Of a DNA stretch of 64,000 nucleotides, positions 14,640 to 26,865 are shown in pieces. A model generated the notes under the pieces. That model was given only the letters and a program-made list of their open reading frames with translations. It ran no database searches and was not told where the DNA came from. Source of the stretch: Trochalopteron elliotii. Lineage: Eukaryota; Chordata; Aves; Passeriformes; Leiothrichidae. The stretch covers positions 2,092,115 to 2,156,114 of the forward strand of contig JANPWX010000452.1 of NCBI GenBank assembly GCA_024734555.1. The letters run 5' to 3'. A program made the position numbers and the translations under genes. Within the stretch, counting starts at the first letter, position 1. Every line of letters starts with the position of its first letter.

Positions 14640-14925
14640 TGGTTCTGAGAGTGAGGGGGGGAAAGAAGAGGCATGCAGTTTGTTTGCAGAAACTGCTCTG
14701 ACTCCTCCGCATTCCGCTCCTGGACTGTTTGCAGCATGGACAGACAGTGGGACAGAGATCTCCTGTGCTTTTAGTTAGTTTTTAAATAGCTGAGGCAGAG
14801 AAGTTCCCTGGCTGTTTTTTCATTTTTCCTGGAACTGTTTAAACCTGCTTTAAACTGAAAACCCAGCAGAGCACTGAGAGCTCACACCTGTGAACCACCC
14901 GGGTCTGGGCCTCGGCATTTTCCAG
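14640..14925. promoter_or_regulatory. GC-richer island, possible regulatory element or unrecognised exon
   Basis: Against an AT-rich background this stretch has CpG-containing sequence (actcctccgcattccgctcc; accacccgggtctgggcctc), a tttaaatag TATA-like word at 14781-14789 and an E-box (cacctg) near 14886. No INSC coding similarity was recognised, so this is only a candidate. Confidence 0.2.
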
Positions 14926-17900
14926 TGAACCAAGACAGAGACATTAGAGAGAGAAATTACTTTTCCCTCCAAGTTAGAGATGGACCAAAGTGCACAATGT
15001 TAAAGCCTGTAAGATGTTTTAAATTTAGTATTTGGGTGTCAGGACATTATTTGAGTCCTTCCAGGAACAGGTGTCAGGTGAGAAGTGGAATCCAAATTAC
15101 ACATGCTTTTACTTGCAAGCAATGTGCCAAGTTAGTGCTGAGATTGCTGCCTGAATTTTTTGTATTAGTGGCAGCTACAGAAAAGTACATCTTGCTTGAA
15201 ACTGAAGGTTGAAAAGCTGTTGAGCAGGTGCTTTGAAAATTTTATGAAGTGATGAAAAGCCTTTAATAAAGCTAAATTGATTTATCCTCGCACTCTGGAT
15301 AACAGTAGAACGTAGAAATCACACAGAAATCTGGATCTCCTTTTTTGCTTCTCTATACAGTGAAGTCAGTTGTCTTATTTTCTGTTTACTTGATGGCAGC
15401 AGATGAGGATTTTTAATCAGACAAATACAGAGCTTTTTTCTTTCCTATGAAGACCTTATTCATAATACAGGCTGCAAAAGGGAAACTTGAAGAGAATATT
15501 CAGTGAATAAGTACCTTTATTATGTGTGTGTTTCACACATGTATTTTCCATTTGTGAGGAAATTCTGTAATCTCACAGTAATTTGTATGAAATAAATCCC
15601 TTTAGCTAAAGTTGATGACAACAACAGACTTAATATGATACAATATTTCCTTGCTTCCATTTCTGATATATTTTCAAATCCAATTTGCTTGATGTGCTGT
15701 TAGGTACCATAAGGGATTATAAGAGGACAAAAACCTAATTCCACTCACCCTTTAATTGTTTTTTTAATGTAAAATACTGTGCTCCCATAAAACATCCATT
15801 TATTCATATTTGGTGCCAGAGGCCAATTCATTGAACCTGGGATGTATTATTGCAAAACAACAGTGTTCACTACACTTTCACACTCTGTTAGCTGTTTTCC
15901 AGGTTCTTTGATGGCCACTAAGCATTTATTATTGCTAAATAAATAATTAAGGAGGGATAATTTGCTGGCTTTCTTTTTTTTTTTTTGGGGTGGGGGGGAA
16001 ACATTATTGTTTAATGCACTGCAGAATATGGAGCCTGCATGCCCTTATGAATCATGGATATCTCATTTGTGCCAGAGATTCCCTGTCAATGATCCAAACC
16101 CTGCTCTTGCTAAGTGAAGAGGAATAAATAGATATTCTGCTTCATTCTACTCACAAAGAATGGGGGAAAAGAAGGAATCTTTATTCTATGTTTTCTTTTT
16201 GTCATAACTTGTAATATTCTCTCCGTCTGTGTAAAAGCCACTTGGTTCTATCCTCAGGGGTTTGTAATTCTTTTCAGTTGCTCCTTTATGAAGGTGCAGA
16301 TTGACACCTGTGCACTGGGGCTCTTGTCAGCCAGATTTGCTCCCTCCCTTGCACCTCTTTTACACCTGAAATTATGAGCAGCATAACTGTGAACAGCAGT
16401 GAGGTGAAAAGTTCTCGTTAATGAATTATTTCCCAGGAATGAGCAAACTGTGGGATTCCTAACCCACTCATCTTTACTTTTGCCAGGAAACCAGACTATG
16501 TTTGTTTCTTCATTTCATTCACTCTTGTGAAGGACCCTCCTGAACTCTTGTCTATTTCAGGTCTTGGAATCCAATTGCTTTGGATTTTATGTTTTAATGA
16601 GAGTGTTCTAGTTCAGGCATTCTTCACACTTCAGCTGTTGCCCATCATTCAAAAGCAACTCTGTGGTAGCAAAAATAACCATCCATTTCCTTTTTGCTTT
16701 TCCTATTTGACACTCAGAACTCTTCTCAGGATTTCTTGGAAAAACTTTGTTTTTTTGCCTTTCTCCACTATTGTGTTACAGTAGCATCTGGACCCTCCAA
16801 TCAAGATGAGAACACGGTGTGCAATGCTCAGTGCAAAACCAAGGAAGTGTCACTTAGGCTAAGCAGAGAAGAGAGTTTAGCAGGAGGTAATAAAACTTCT
16901 CAGAATATTATTAGGAAAGCAAAGACCAGAGCTCAACTTTTGAAATTTCTGCTTGAATGTATCCACCAGACTGCTCTTTTGCTCTGAGTAACATTATTGT
17001 GGCTGGAATGCCACACAAGTTTTAAGAAATTCAGCAAATAAAAGGCTGGCTGTGTACAGCCTCTCATCATGTCTGGAGAGATAAGTAGGGCAAAAAGAGA
17101 AAAATATTGTATTTTTCTTTCTGATATGAAATAAAGCACACATCTTACAACCTTAACCAAGAGTTACTCAGAAAAAATTCCACATCATGTGTGTTGTATT
17201 TGTTCTTGAAAAATTAATTCTGTGAAGAGCATTGTTTATGGAATGGAAAGAAATCAAAGTTGGAAATAATCCCATCAAGTTTGCTTAAACAGGTATACAA
17301 CCTACTCCATGCCTGGACAGTGTTTCCTTGCATCCCACAGTGCACCCTCCAAACCCTGGAAGTTCAAAGCATTCCCTATGCATTCAAATGTCCATTAATA
17401 CATTGAAGGAGTGAAATCTTTTCTTAACTGCAAAGGGTAGGAAAATCTATTGGTACCAGTGAAGAGAGTATTTCCTACAATTCCTTCATAACATTGTATG
17501 GGTTTGAGATTTAATGTCCAGTTTAGGAATGGTTTTTCACCATTGTTTAAGTCATCAGCTTTAAACATATGTAAGCTTTTTTATTATTTACTCTTATCTT
17601 TCTTGCTAGCATTGGATGCCAGTATAAGACTTCATTCTAAGCAAACAACTCTGTCCTGCATTATTGCTGGAGGAAAGAGCTAAACTGCTTTTGCCCTGCT
17701 TTCCAGTCAAAATTTCTATACCCTCTCTCTGAGCCATCTTCCTCTAAGTTCCCATCTATTTAGCATTGTAAAGTTGTGTTGCATATCCATAGTATTGTTT
17801 TCCAGACATGGCCTCTATTTCTATGGTGTTTGTAGTTCGGCCTGTAACAGTAATGCACAGTGCAAGGAAAATGGCAGAGTCAAAAGATACAATGAAGTTG

Positions 17901-18019
17901 TTTGGTTGCAAGAAAGCAATTCTGATGAATTTATTCTTTTGCTTTAATCTGTTTTATTTCGTTAATGGAACTCTAATATTTATAACAATTGATACAAAAC
18001 AGAGGAAATTCTTAATACA
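14926..18019. other. Unassigned non-coding sequence
   Basis: No recognisable coding similarity. There is a T/G homopolymer block at 15973-15999, and a 7-bp hairpin (atgtgtg/cacacat) near 15522-15540. Confidence 0.6.
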
Positions 18020-18247
18020 TCAAAAAACAAAGTTTTTGTTAGTGGACTGAAGTAATTTCAAAGGTAGTGGAGTCAGTCTCCTTGTAACTAAACAAAGATT
18101 TGCTACAATTCTGTCCCTGAGGATGTGAATGCCCCTATTAGCACAAAGAGTGTTGCCAGGGAAGGCCACTCCTTTCCACGCTTTCCCCAGGAATACTGCA
18201 TCAGTTGCTTCTTCTCCACTGTGCTGCCAAGTGACTTCCTGCAAATG

Positions 18248-18565
18248 CTACTCCCAGAGACTTAACATCGTGATGGTGGCCAAGAAAAGGACTTTGCGTA
18301 TGCACCATCGGATCTGCTGGATCTTTCTCTGCAGTGCCAGTGTAGGTCTTGTCAGAGCCTCCTGCTTGGCTTCCAGCTCTGCAATTTCCTTCTTCACGTG
18401 CGAGTATAGCTGCCGTAGGCTCGCCTCCTGCTCCTTCAGCCTCTGAAGGATTTCTTCCCCTCTTTCCTTCTCACGGACAACTCCCTTCTCATCAGAGGAG
18501 TTCAGCTGGTTGATGTCAACAGCTGCCAGCAGCAAAAGGAGCACCAAGAAGATTCCCAAAGCCAT
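18248..18565 (-). pseudogene. Truncated ITPRIP-like gene, coding exon (105 residues then stop)
   Basis: Read on the - strand, an ATG in a strong Kozak context (gccATGG) starts a 105-residue frame. Residues 1-16 (MALGIFLVLLLLLAAV) form a hydrophobic signal or signal-anchor. Residues 26-71 are charged and heptad-like (EEILQRLKEQEASLRQL, KKEIAELEAKQEAL), predicting a coiled coil. Residues 87-104 (WCIRKVLFLATITMLSLW) look like a second membrane segment. That order, and an N-terminus starting Met-Ala-(Leu/Met)-Gly, match the beginning of the ITPRIP/ITPRIPL family, whose members are around 500 residues. A TAG follows. The same frame stays open for about 75 more codons, but I recognise no family sequence there and none of the large C-terminal domain. 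It may be a pseudogene, or a short expressed membrane protein. Family assignment is from pattern and memory. Confidence 0.5.
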
Positions 18566-18577
18566 GGCAGATTCTTC
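18566..18577 (-). other. 5' end of the ITPRIP-like coding exon, directly after a splice acceptor
   Basis: On the - strand a pyrimidine tract (ctttctttctctttcaag) ends in AG at 18578-18579. Twelve bases later comes the ATG. A retained acceptor argues that this copy arose by DNA duplication rather than from a spliced mRNA. Confidence 0.45.
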
Positions 18578-18579
18578 CT

Positions 18580-19181
18580 TGAAAGAGAAAGAAAGGTGGA
18601 ATAACCCAAGATTCAGATTCCCCAAGGAGAAGCCTCACACTAGAATAAAGCTTTCTCATCCATTCTAGCCCCGAAAAAGAGCTGGAGGCCAGAGGTGCTC
18701 CTCAGTTCGTGCCTGTTGCTGCAAGTTCCAAACTCAGCTGCCCACAGAGCCTCCATCAGCATGTGATGAGGGAGAAGGTGTGACACACAGGGAGGCGAAA
18801 CAGAAATGGCCATGTTTGAGGAGAGAGAAGTCCAGAATTTTAGATGAAAGAGAAAACAGAGTCCCCCAAGCAGGAGGAGGAGAGGAGGGTCCTAACAAGC
18901 TGGTTGCAAGCCGATGAGGGAGGAGATGTTCCCCAGCTGGTCAGCCAGACCTTGGGGCGGCTCAGGGCAGGTTGGATACAGCAGGACCCTCTGCTGGGAG
19001 GCAAGAAACAATGAAGTGCTGTGAAGGAGCTGCTGCAACAGAATCCATGCACTATCACTTATTCACATGAGTTTTAAATCTCAGAAGAGAGAGTTTGTCA
19101 GGCTCCTCGTCTACTACTGAAGGCCTAGAGATGTTGGAGAGATCTTGACTGAACTCGAGGGGCTGGCAGAGGGTCACTTAC
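18580..19181 (-). other. Probable intron of the ITPRIP-like gene (about 600 nt)
   Basis: Bounded on the - strand by a CTG|GTAAGT donor at 19181 and the acceptor above. It is more GC-rich than its surroundings. No coding content was recognised. Confidence 0.4.
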
Positions 19182-19300
19182 CAGCAGGTGCCTCTGAGCA
19201 GTGGATGCAACTGTGTTGCAGCACCTCCTTCTGACACTAACCTGCTCTTGTTGCCTTGGAGATGCCCCTGGAGCAGTTGGGTTCCAAGGTCATGGAATCC
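19182..19300 (-). other. Probable 5' UTR exon and promoter-proximal sequence of the ITPRIP-like gene
   Basis: The perfect GTAAGT donor at 19176-19181 (- strand) marks the 3' end of a likely non-coding exon, which fits a family layout of a 5' UTR exon followed by a single coding exon. The transcription start is not visible, so the right-hand boundary is a guess. Upstream, at 19343-19351, is a TTCCTGGAA site of the STAT type (TTCN3GAA), and the motif tggaatcctag occurs twice (19293, 19347). Confidence 0.3.
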
Positions 19301-22300
19301 TAGAGTGCCAGGGTCGTGGAGTCGGAGCCCTAAAGTTACTGATTCCTGGAATCCTAGGAATACGTAGATTCTGGCGCCGATATTTTTTGAAACTGAGATG
19401 ATGCTAAGCCATCAGATTCCCGAGAACATTCTCCATTAACCTTATTTTCAGTTAATTGCTCATCTCTTCTCAATTCCAATGTGGGTCTATGTTCTTAAAA
19501 TTATTTACCCTTCATTCTTTCACTTGGGGAATTTACTATAAGTATCACCAAAAGAATCATGAGTGCCACATACCTAAGCCTCATTCAAAGTCCACGGAAG
19601 CCAGAGGGGGAATTTAATTTCAATCTTAAGGAGTGTTGGAACTATGTTTCTTCGTCCCATTTTAAGTTGGTGGTTCACATTTACTGCTTATATTACAATC
19701 CTCAGATATCCACGATTATCACCCAGAAGCCAAAACCATATTACATTTCAGCTGTTCCACAGAAATATGCTTTACAGCAAGGTGGCTCAAAACTCCCATT
19801 TTCAGATGAAAAATACTGGACTATCTTGTGAAAACATTTTTACTTCAAATGTTTTATGATAAAACATAATACTATCATAAGTAAATCATGATGGAAAAAG
19901 TGATAGTATAGCCTGAGTCTTTGTTTTTAGAGTTTGCTTGAAATGCAGGTAGGGTGAGTTTGGCTTTTTTGTGTTGGTTGTAATTACTGAACCTGCTTTG
20001 TTTACATTTAAACCTTCAGTTAGCCTGGCTTTCTTAGGTTCAGCACCTACACAAAAGAAAATGAAATGCAGCCAGGAACACTAACCACCTAGTTTGGACT
20101 CTTTAAAGTGAATGAAAAGAGAAGGACGTGTGTCTGAGATAGAAGGAAAACACAATATACAAAAGGCAGGAAAATTACTCTATTTAGGCTGCTGAACTTA
20201 CTAAAAATTTTGTAGTGACTCCAAGTGTAAAATAGCAGAATAAAATGTTTGTATCTAAGAAGTGAGAAAGGGTGGAATAAGATTTAATTGGAGAGGAAAA
20301 GGAAGACCTTCTAGTAAGGAGTAGTTAAAGGTTTGGAATAAAAAATGAAATGCCAATACATGAACCCGCCACAGATGCATAGTAATGAATAATCTATCAT
20401 TCTCTAGGGCAAACAAAATTACTTAATCACTTTCCCTTTGAACAAAGGAAGTTCAGTGATTATATACATGGTATCTACTATTAAATACATAAAACTGGCA
20501 ATTAAACAAGCGTAATGACAAAGGGTACTTTTGAAAGTAGAGAATTAGAAGTGGACTTCGAGTATTGAAGAAAAGAGGGGATTAATTGAAATGTCAATAA
20601 TATGCATTTGAGGGTTGGGAACTAGAAAGTCTGCAACGACATGTAGTTTAGTCTATGGAAAAAAAATAGGAAGAGGACCTGCGTATGCTGGTTGACTGAG
20701 ATGACTGTGACTGCCTTGCCAGCAAGATGTGGTGTTGAAAGCAAGAAGCTCAGAAATGAGATTTCTGGTGAATATAAGGTTGTACTAATATCACTCAAAG
20801 TTACTGTTAAACTTTGTTTTCTATCAAGCAAGATATCAAGCCTTTCAGTAAAAAAATTAGTTTTACAGAAACTGCAATTCTATTCAAAGCAGGGGTCTGG
20901 AAAGGGTATAGTTTCATAAAAGGAATCTGAAGAATTTTGCTTTTCGAGTCTTGCAAATTAGAAGCTGGGAACATGTGTTTGCTCTCTAGAAATGCATTCA
21001 AAGATAAAATCTGATTTAAAAGGAAAGATGAAACCAAATGGGAAGTAACTGGCTTTTAAGAAATTCAGATTTAAAAAAAAGAAGCTGCCAACCAAACTTT
21101 CACTGTGATTCTAGAATAGCCATTTAATAGTACGTATTTGAGCCTTCTAAATTATTTCAGAGTGATTTTTAAGCCATTCATGAGCAAATTGTCTGATCTG
21201 GCTGCTTGTAGTATCAGACATAGGTTTGATGGCATAAGATTTCCTTTTTCCATCTTCTGACTTCTACAGAAATACATAAACCTGTGCACAAATACTGACT
21301 TTTTTTGATTGGAAACTGCTTTCTTATTACATTGAGGCCACCTAAAGTATTTTTGCCAACTCATTCCAGTATTTGTGACACTATGTTGCTACTTTTAGTC
21401 TTTTAAATTTGTCTGTTGAAGGGTTAATATTCTGATGGGACTCTTAGGAAAGCCAGCATCAGGCTGTTCTTTTCTCACCTTTTTTTTGACGGTTTTAGCT
21501 GGAGCTGCTGTGTAATAGATGTGAACAAGGGTCTCCAAATTTCTCTAGTCTCCTGAGTGATACTGATCTCATAGCTCCCTGTAAAATGCTTGTTGCTCCC
21601 TTCATTAAGTAATCCAAGCTTTACTTAATCAGTAGGGTTAGGACCTTAAATGAGTAAATAGTAGAAGGTGAAAGGCTAATGCTGCTGCTCATAATGCATG
21701 TCATAACTCCTTTGAATAAGGCACAGAGAGCTGTAGTGTTCGTTATTAAACTACAAATTAAGGCAGATTTGGAGGAAGAGAAAAACAATGTTCAATGAGG
21801 CACTAGTGCTATTTTCATGGACTCAAGTTAGTCTCCAAATTAGTCATTGCTTGTGATTGTGTCTGAGCACTTTCACTGCCTGTGGCCCCAAATTATGTCC
21901 AGGGTTGTTTTTCTCATTTTCACTTTCATTTCTAGTTCTCCTTCCCTGCCAGGTGTCTCTCTGCTGCAGCATATTGTTCTTATAAGCCCATGAGGAATAT
22001 TGTCCCCTTCAATTCCAACTGTGGTCTGAGCATTGGGAAGCAGTAAGCCAGGAAGAGCTCTCTTGAGCACATTCTTTCCTGTTGCTGGCCTTGCTCACTT
22101 TTCTCCTTCATGATGCAGAAAACATGCCCTGTTGTCTATGGGAATGAGATCTGTACTCAGGAATCTGCAATTTAAGTGTATGCTGATGGCAACATTGCTT
22201 CAAGATTATCTATGTTCTTCAGTCAGTCACCATGTCAGATTTTAAACACCTGTAAGAATATGTAAGGAAGTTCCAAGTAGATTTGTGGTGCAATGTTCCA

Positions 22301-25300
22301 TGAGGCATGTTCCTCTTTCTTTGGGCTACATGAAGTCAAAAGTCTGCCATTGTGCACAAATCTCACAGTTCTGATATCTAATTTCTCAGGAAAGCTATAG
22401 CTGTTGCGCATTTTTGCAAGACCCAGGCTGTCATTTGCAAAGAGATTGAGTTGTGGGATCTTTCATCTTCAGCACTACTTTTGTCTGTGCACTGGAGAAC
22501 AGCAGGTAATATGCTGAACAAAAGAACCAATAGCTGGGTCAGCAGATTATTTTTTGCCCCATCCCTCATGTCCAAATTTTAGAGTGGCTAAAATTGCCTA
22601 AGTCTAGTGGATTCCTTAAGTTGGATCAAACCTCATTAATTCTGATTTGAGTCCATAACAGTTTGTTAAATCTGAATTTTCCAATATCACGGGGTTCAAC
22701 AAACTTGGTGGTTTTGAAAACTTTCTCTCTTACTATCTTATAGCAACACTACAAATGCAGTAATATTCACAGTTGTATGAATTAATGATACAATACAAAT
22801 ATAAATTCAACATATTTTGGTTGGTAATCATTGTGACAATATTAGCATGCTAGTTGTTCAGCTTTGCCTGAAAAGAGGCCAATTAACAGCCTTATAATGT
22901 CATTAACTCGCTGGTAGGGGGGATTTTTTGCATTTTCCTCCTTTTTCTCAGGAGATTGTGTTCTTTTACTGTGGTCTTTAACTTCTGTGAACTCCGTGTC
23001 TTGTGTGTTTGTCAAGATAACTACTGTTTTAGCAATTTAATGTGCTAGGCAGGAAGTAAAACTTGCCAACACCAGCTCTACAGTGCCTCAGATCCCTTCA
23101 GCTGATGGAGGTTGGATAGGACTGGACCTACTTAAATTATTCCCACCTACAGAAAATTAGTATGTGATAAGTTTATCCTAGATTTTACATAAACTATTCA
23201 GCAAGCTTAGTTAGTTTGTGATTTTACAGGGTGACTTCCTTAAGTTCTGCAGTGTGCCAGCAATTCTGGGCTGGTATAATATTTCCAGATATTTTTAGAG
23301 GGCAACTTACAGTGAGGATTTCTCAGAAAAACATAAAGATCTGAGGAGAATGCTGGTGCAGCATTTAACACTAAATTATTTATACAGCCTTTTAGAGAGG
23401 CCTGATTAAACAACTGTGTGTATTACAAGTGATTACTGTGTTTTTACTTTCCTTATAGACTATTCTACAATGGTGATCTTGGAGTAATTCTGCATTATCC
23501 ACTACTGACTTAATTTGGGGAAGTTGTTAGACTTTGGTAATTGTAACAATGGAGTAATCATTGAGGCAAATTAAAATAACCATTTAAATATAGCCTGTTT
23601 TTAAAACCTAGAAAATAGCTTTTAGCCATGTGTTCTAAAGGTTTAAATAATTTGTACTGAAGTCACTTTTGTCACAGTGAAGTTGGATTGCTAGTGTTCC
23701 ATTGGAAAAGAAGTAGGTAAAGTTAAGAGGGAAAAAAAGAGAATACCCTGCAAACCATCTGGCTGTACTTTTATCTTGCTGCATCAAGTACAAAACCTAA
23801 ATATTTGTAGGATTCTATTACCTTAGGAATGATCTACACAGTAAGTGCACTCACTTAAAAAACAGGAATCTGATTCTTATCTACCTTAAAGCTGCTCAGT
23901 GTTTTTTTAAGCTATCTTTCCAGTTAGCTCTACAAAATTTTGCCAAAATCAGTGCAAACACAATATCATGTATCTACAGGGCTCTTTTATGTGATTAATG
24001 TCATGTAAAGCAATTGAAGATAAATGAGCAACTCTCTCTATGGCTCTTCATTCTCTCCTTCCACTGAGAGTTGAGTTCTGCTGGCCATTGTATTGATGTG
24101 GAAATTGGCCCTGGCTATATTGCATACCCATGAATAATTCTGAAAAGATGAATTAGAAAAAAATTAGAGATTATTTATGTTCAAAGAGGGAGCTAAATTC
24201 ATTCAATAAGTTGTTTGTTGCCAATTAATTACCTTCCACTAATCAGAATAATAAATTTGCACACAGTTGTAAGATTTGGCATTGACTTTCACCATAGGCT
24301 TATCTGGAAGCAGTACTAAATGCTATCATTAGGATTTGTAATAAATCTGACATATTAGGTGAAAATGGATAAAAAGGCTAAGAAGCTTTGAAAACATAAT
24401 TTGACTGAGCAGAAGTCTTTACATTTTATAAATATGACCACTGGAATTATTCACGTGAATTGATCAGCTCTGACTTCGACACAATGTTATAAAACATGAA
24501 ACTTTTGCACTTAGTGAAACTCAGTGCTAAATTGGAGGTATAATTCTTTTTCATGATAACATTTGCAATTTAAAACAGAAGTGTATGTGTTTCAAGTTGG
24601 AAATTTTAAACAGATGATCTAGTTATTAACTTTTGACTTTTGTGTTCATGTAACACCAACATGAGAGAGATCAATCATTTTGATGTCAATCCACCTTGTC
24701 TATCCCAAAAATCTTGATTTGTTAGTTAACAAATTACTTAACAGATGAGCGAAAATAGAAAAAGAAATGCTAGTAAGGGAACTTCAAATATCATGTGTCT
24801 TCTCTTAGATATTTAAAATAGGAGTATTTTTAATGTCCTTACCCAGGATGAAATTTACCTGCAATGAGTTATGTAGTGCAGAAACATCTATATTAAACAA
24901 GATCCAAACATCTTTTGAAGTAACACTCTTCTAGCAGGCTCTAAGGTGGCCTCAGCCAGTGACACCAGAGGATTTTTTCAAAATTACACAATTTTTGAAA
25001 AACTGTATTTTTTGGAAAGCACACTAAAATTCAGAGTATTCAAATTGCTTGTTATTTAAGTTCAGTTGAGTGCTCTTGAAAACTGTATCAAATACTTTAC
25101 AACTTCAATTAAAACAGAATGACTTAAGAAATGTAGGAGACTTTCTCTTGAATTTTCTTTTTGCACTGAATTATTTTTACAACTGTTTTTACATTAAATG
25201 CTGCTTTTATAATGTAGAGTCTAGATAAATTGCTTTTTTGTCAATATGCCATGGCGTACTAAATTCAGTAATTTTAACTTGTGGGAAGCTACTATCCATC

Positions 25301-25319
25301 TATATATCTATACATCTTC
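19301..25319. other. Unassigned non-coding sequence
   Basis: After the ITPRIP-like locus the sequence returns to AT-rich composition. No exon or mobile element was recognised. Stretches near 22.80-22.92 and 24.18-24.26 kb are dense in homeodomain-type ATTA words. Confidence 0.6.
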
Positions 25320-26865
25320 CTTTCAAGAAGGAAATCCTAAAGGCACAGGAGAAGGCTGTGCCCATGTGCCAGAAGATGAGCCAGCAGGGAAGAAGACTGG
25401 CCTGGTTGAACAGAGAGCCTTGGCTGGAATTCAGGAAGAAAAAGACAAGTTTATCACCTTTGGAAGAAAGGGAGAGCCACTTGTGAGAGCTATAAGGAGG
25501 CAGGGAGAAAATTAGAAGGGCTAAAGGCCAACCAGAATTAATCAGGCTGTTGCTGTGAAAAACAATAACAAATGTTTCTATAAATGAATTGGCAACAAAA
25601 GGGAAGCTAAGGAGGACCTCCCTCTTTATTGCATGTGGGGGGAAAACATGGCAAAAGAGGATAAGAAAAAGCTCTGTGTATCCAATGCCTTCTTGTCTCA
25701 GTCTTTAATAGTAAGGCCAGATGTTCTACAGCTTCTCAGCCCCCTGAGATGGAAGACAGAGACAGGGAACAGAATGAATCCCCATGTTCCAAGGGAGAAT
25801 GAATGATCAGAAGAGTCTACAGCATGGATGAGATCTACCAAAGGATACTGAGGGTCCTGGTAGAAGTACTCACTGGGCCACTTTCCATCATTTACCAGTA
25901 CACTTCTCTGCATGGGGAGATCCCAGGTCCCAGGCTTTTTAGCCAGTGTGACACCTGTCTTCCAGAAGAGCCAGAAGGTGCATCCAGGGAGCTACAGGCC
26001 TGTCAGCCTCACCTCAGATCCAGGGAAGGTCATGGAGCAGGCCATCCTGGGTGCCATCATGCAGCACATCCTGGACAACCAGGAGGATCAGACAGGGGTT
26101 CAGGAAAGGCAGGTCCTGCTTGACCAACCTGACCTTCTCTGACAAGGTAACCCACTTAGTGGATGAGGAAAAGGCCGTAGATGTTGTCTGTCTGCCTGGA
26201 CTGCAACTAAGACCTTGAAAGTGTTTCCCACAGCATTCTGCTGGAGAAACTGTCTGCTCAAGGCTTGGATGAATTTTGTGTCCAGCAGGATCAGGTCACG
26301 GATTGTTCCTCTGTACTAGACACTGGTGAGGCCACACCTTGAGTGCTGTGCCCAGTTCTGGGCCTCTCACTGTAAGGAAGACATCGAGGGGCTGGAGAGA
26401 GTCCAGAGAAGGGCAACGGAGCTGGGGAAGGGTCTGCAGCACAAGTCTGATGAGGAGCAGCTGAGGGAGCTGAGAGTGTTCAGCCTGGAGAGAAGGAGGC
26501 TGAGGAGGAACTTCTCTCTTTTTATTACTGCCTGAAAAAAGGATGGAGCAAGGTGGAGCTGATCTCTTCTCCCAAATAACCAGTGATAGGACAAGAAGAA
26601 ATGCCCCTAAAGTAACCCAGGGGAGGGTTAGTTTGAAAATTAGGGGAAGTTTCTTCACTGGAGATGTTGTCAAGCACTGGAATGGACTCCCCATGGAAGT
26701 GCTTGAGTCACCATCCCTGGAGGTATTTAAAAGCTGTGCAGAAGTGGCACTTAAGGGCAAGGTTCAGTGATGGATCTGGCAGTGCTGGGTTAATGGTTGG
26801 ACCTGATGGTGTTAGAAGTGCCTTCCAACCTAAATGATTCTATGATTCTATAAACATCAGGATCT
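25320..26865 (+). mobile_element. CR1 LINE copy, 5'-truncated and internally deleted
   Basis: Open-frame remnants follow the order of CR1 ORF2. First come linker fragments (VPMCQKMSQQGRRLAWLN near 25356; a piece like VFNSK and PPEMEDRDREQNE near 25700-25780). Next are the N-terminal RT motifs (YRPVSLTSDPGKVMEQ near 26000). Last is the C-terminal region ([14 protein letters not shown] at about 26329, [46 protein letters not shown]). The 3' end is cttccaacctaaatgattctatgattctat. The frame is broken by stops and shifts. Between about 26270 and 26300 the sequence jumps from the early RT to the thumb/C-terminal part, so the palm with its YADD motif is absent. The element is immobile. Confidence 0.93.

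Noticed and set aside
14925..15212. 95-codon open frame on the + strand
   Set aside because: No similarity to a known family, and no splice sites or Kozak support were seen.
18129..18446. 105-codon open frame on the + strand
   Set aside because: Antisense shadow of the ITPRIP-like coding exon. Its cysteine-rich look comes from the reversed coiled-coil codons.
26296..26760. 154-codon open frame on the - strand
   Set aside because: Antisense of the CR1 C-terminal ORF2 region; the + strand carries the CR1 protein motifs.
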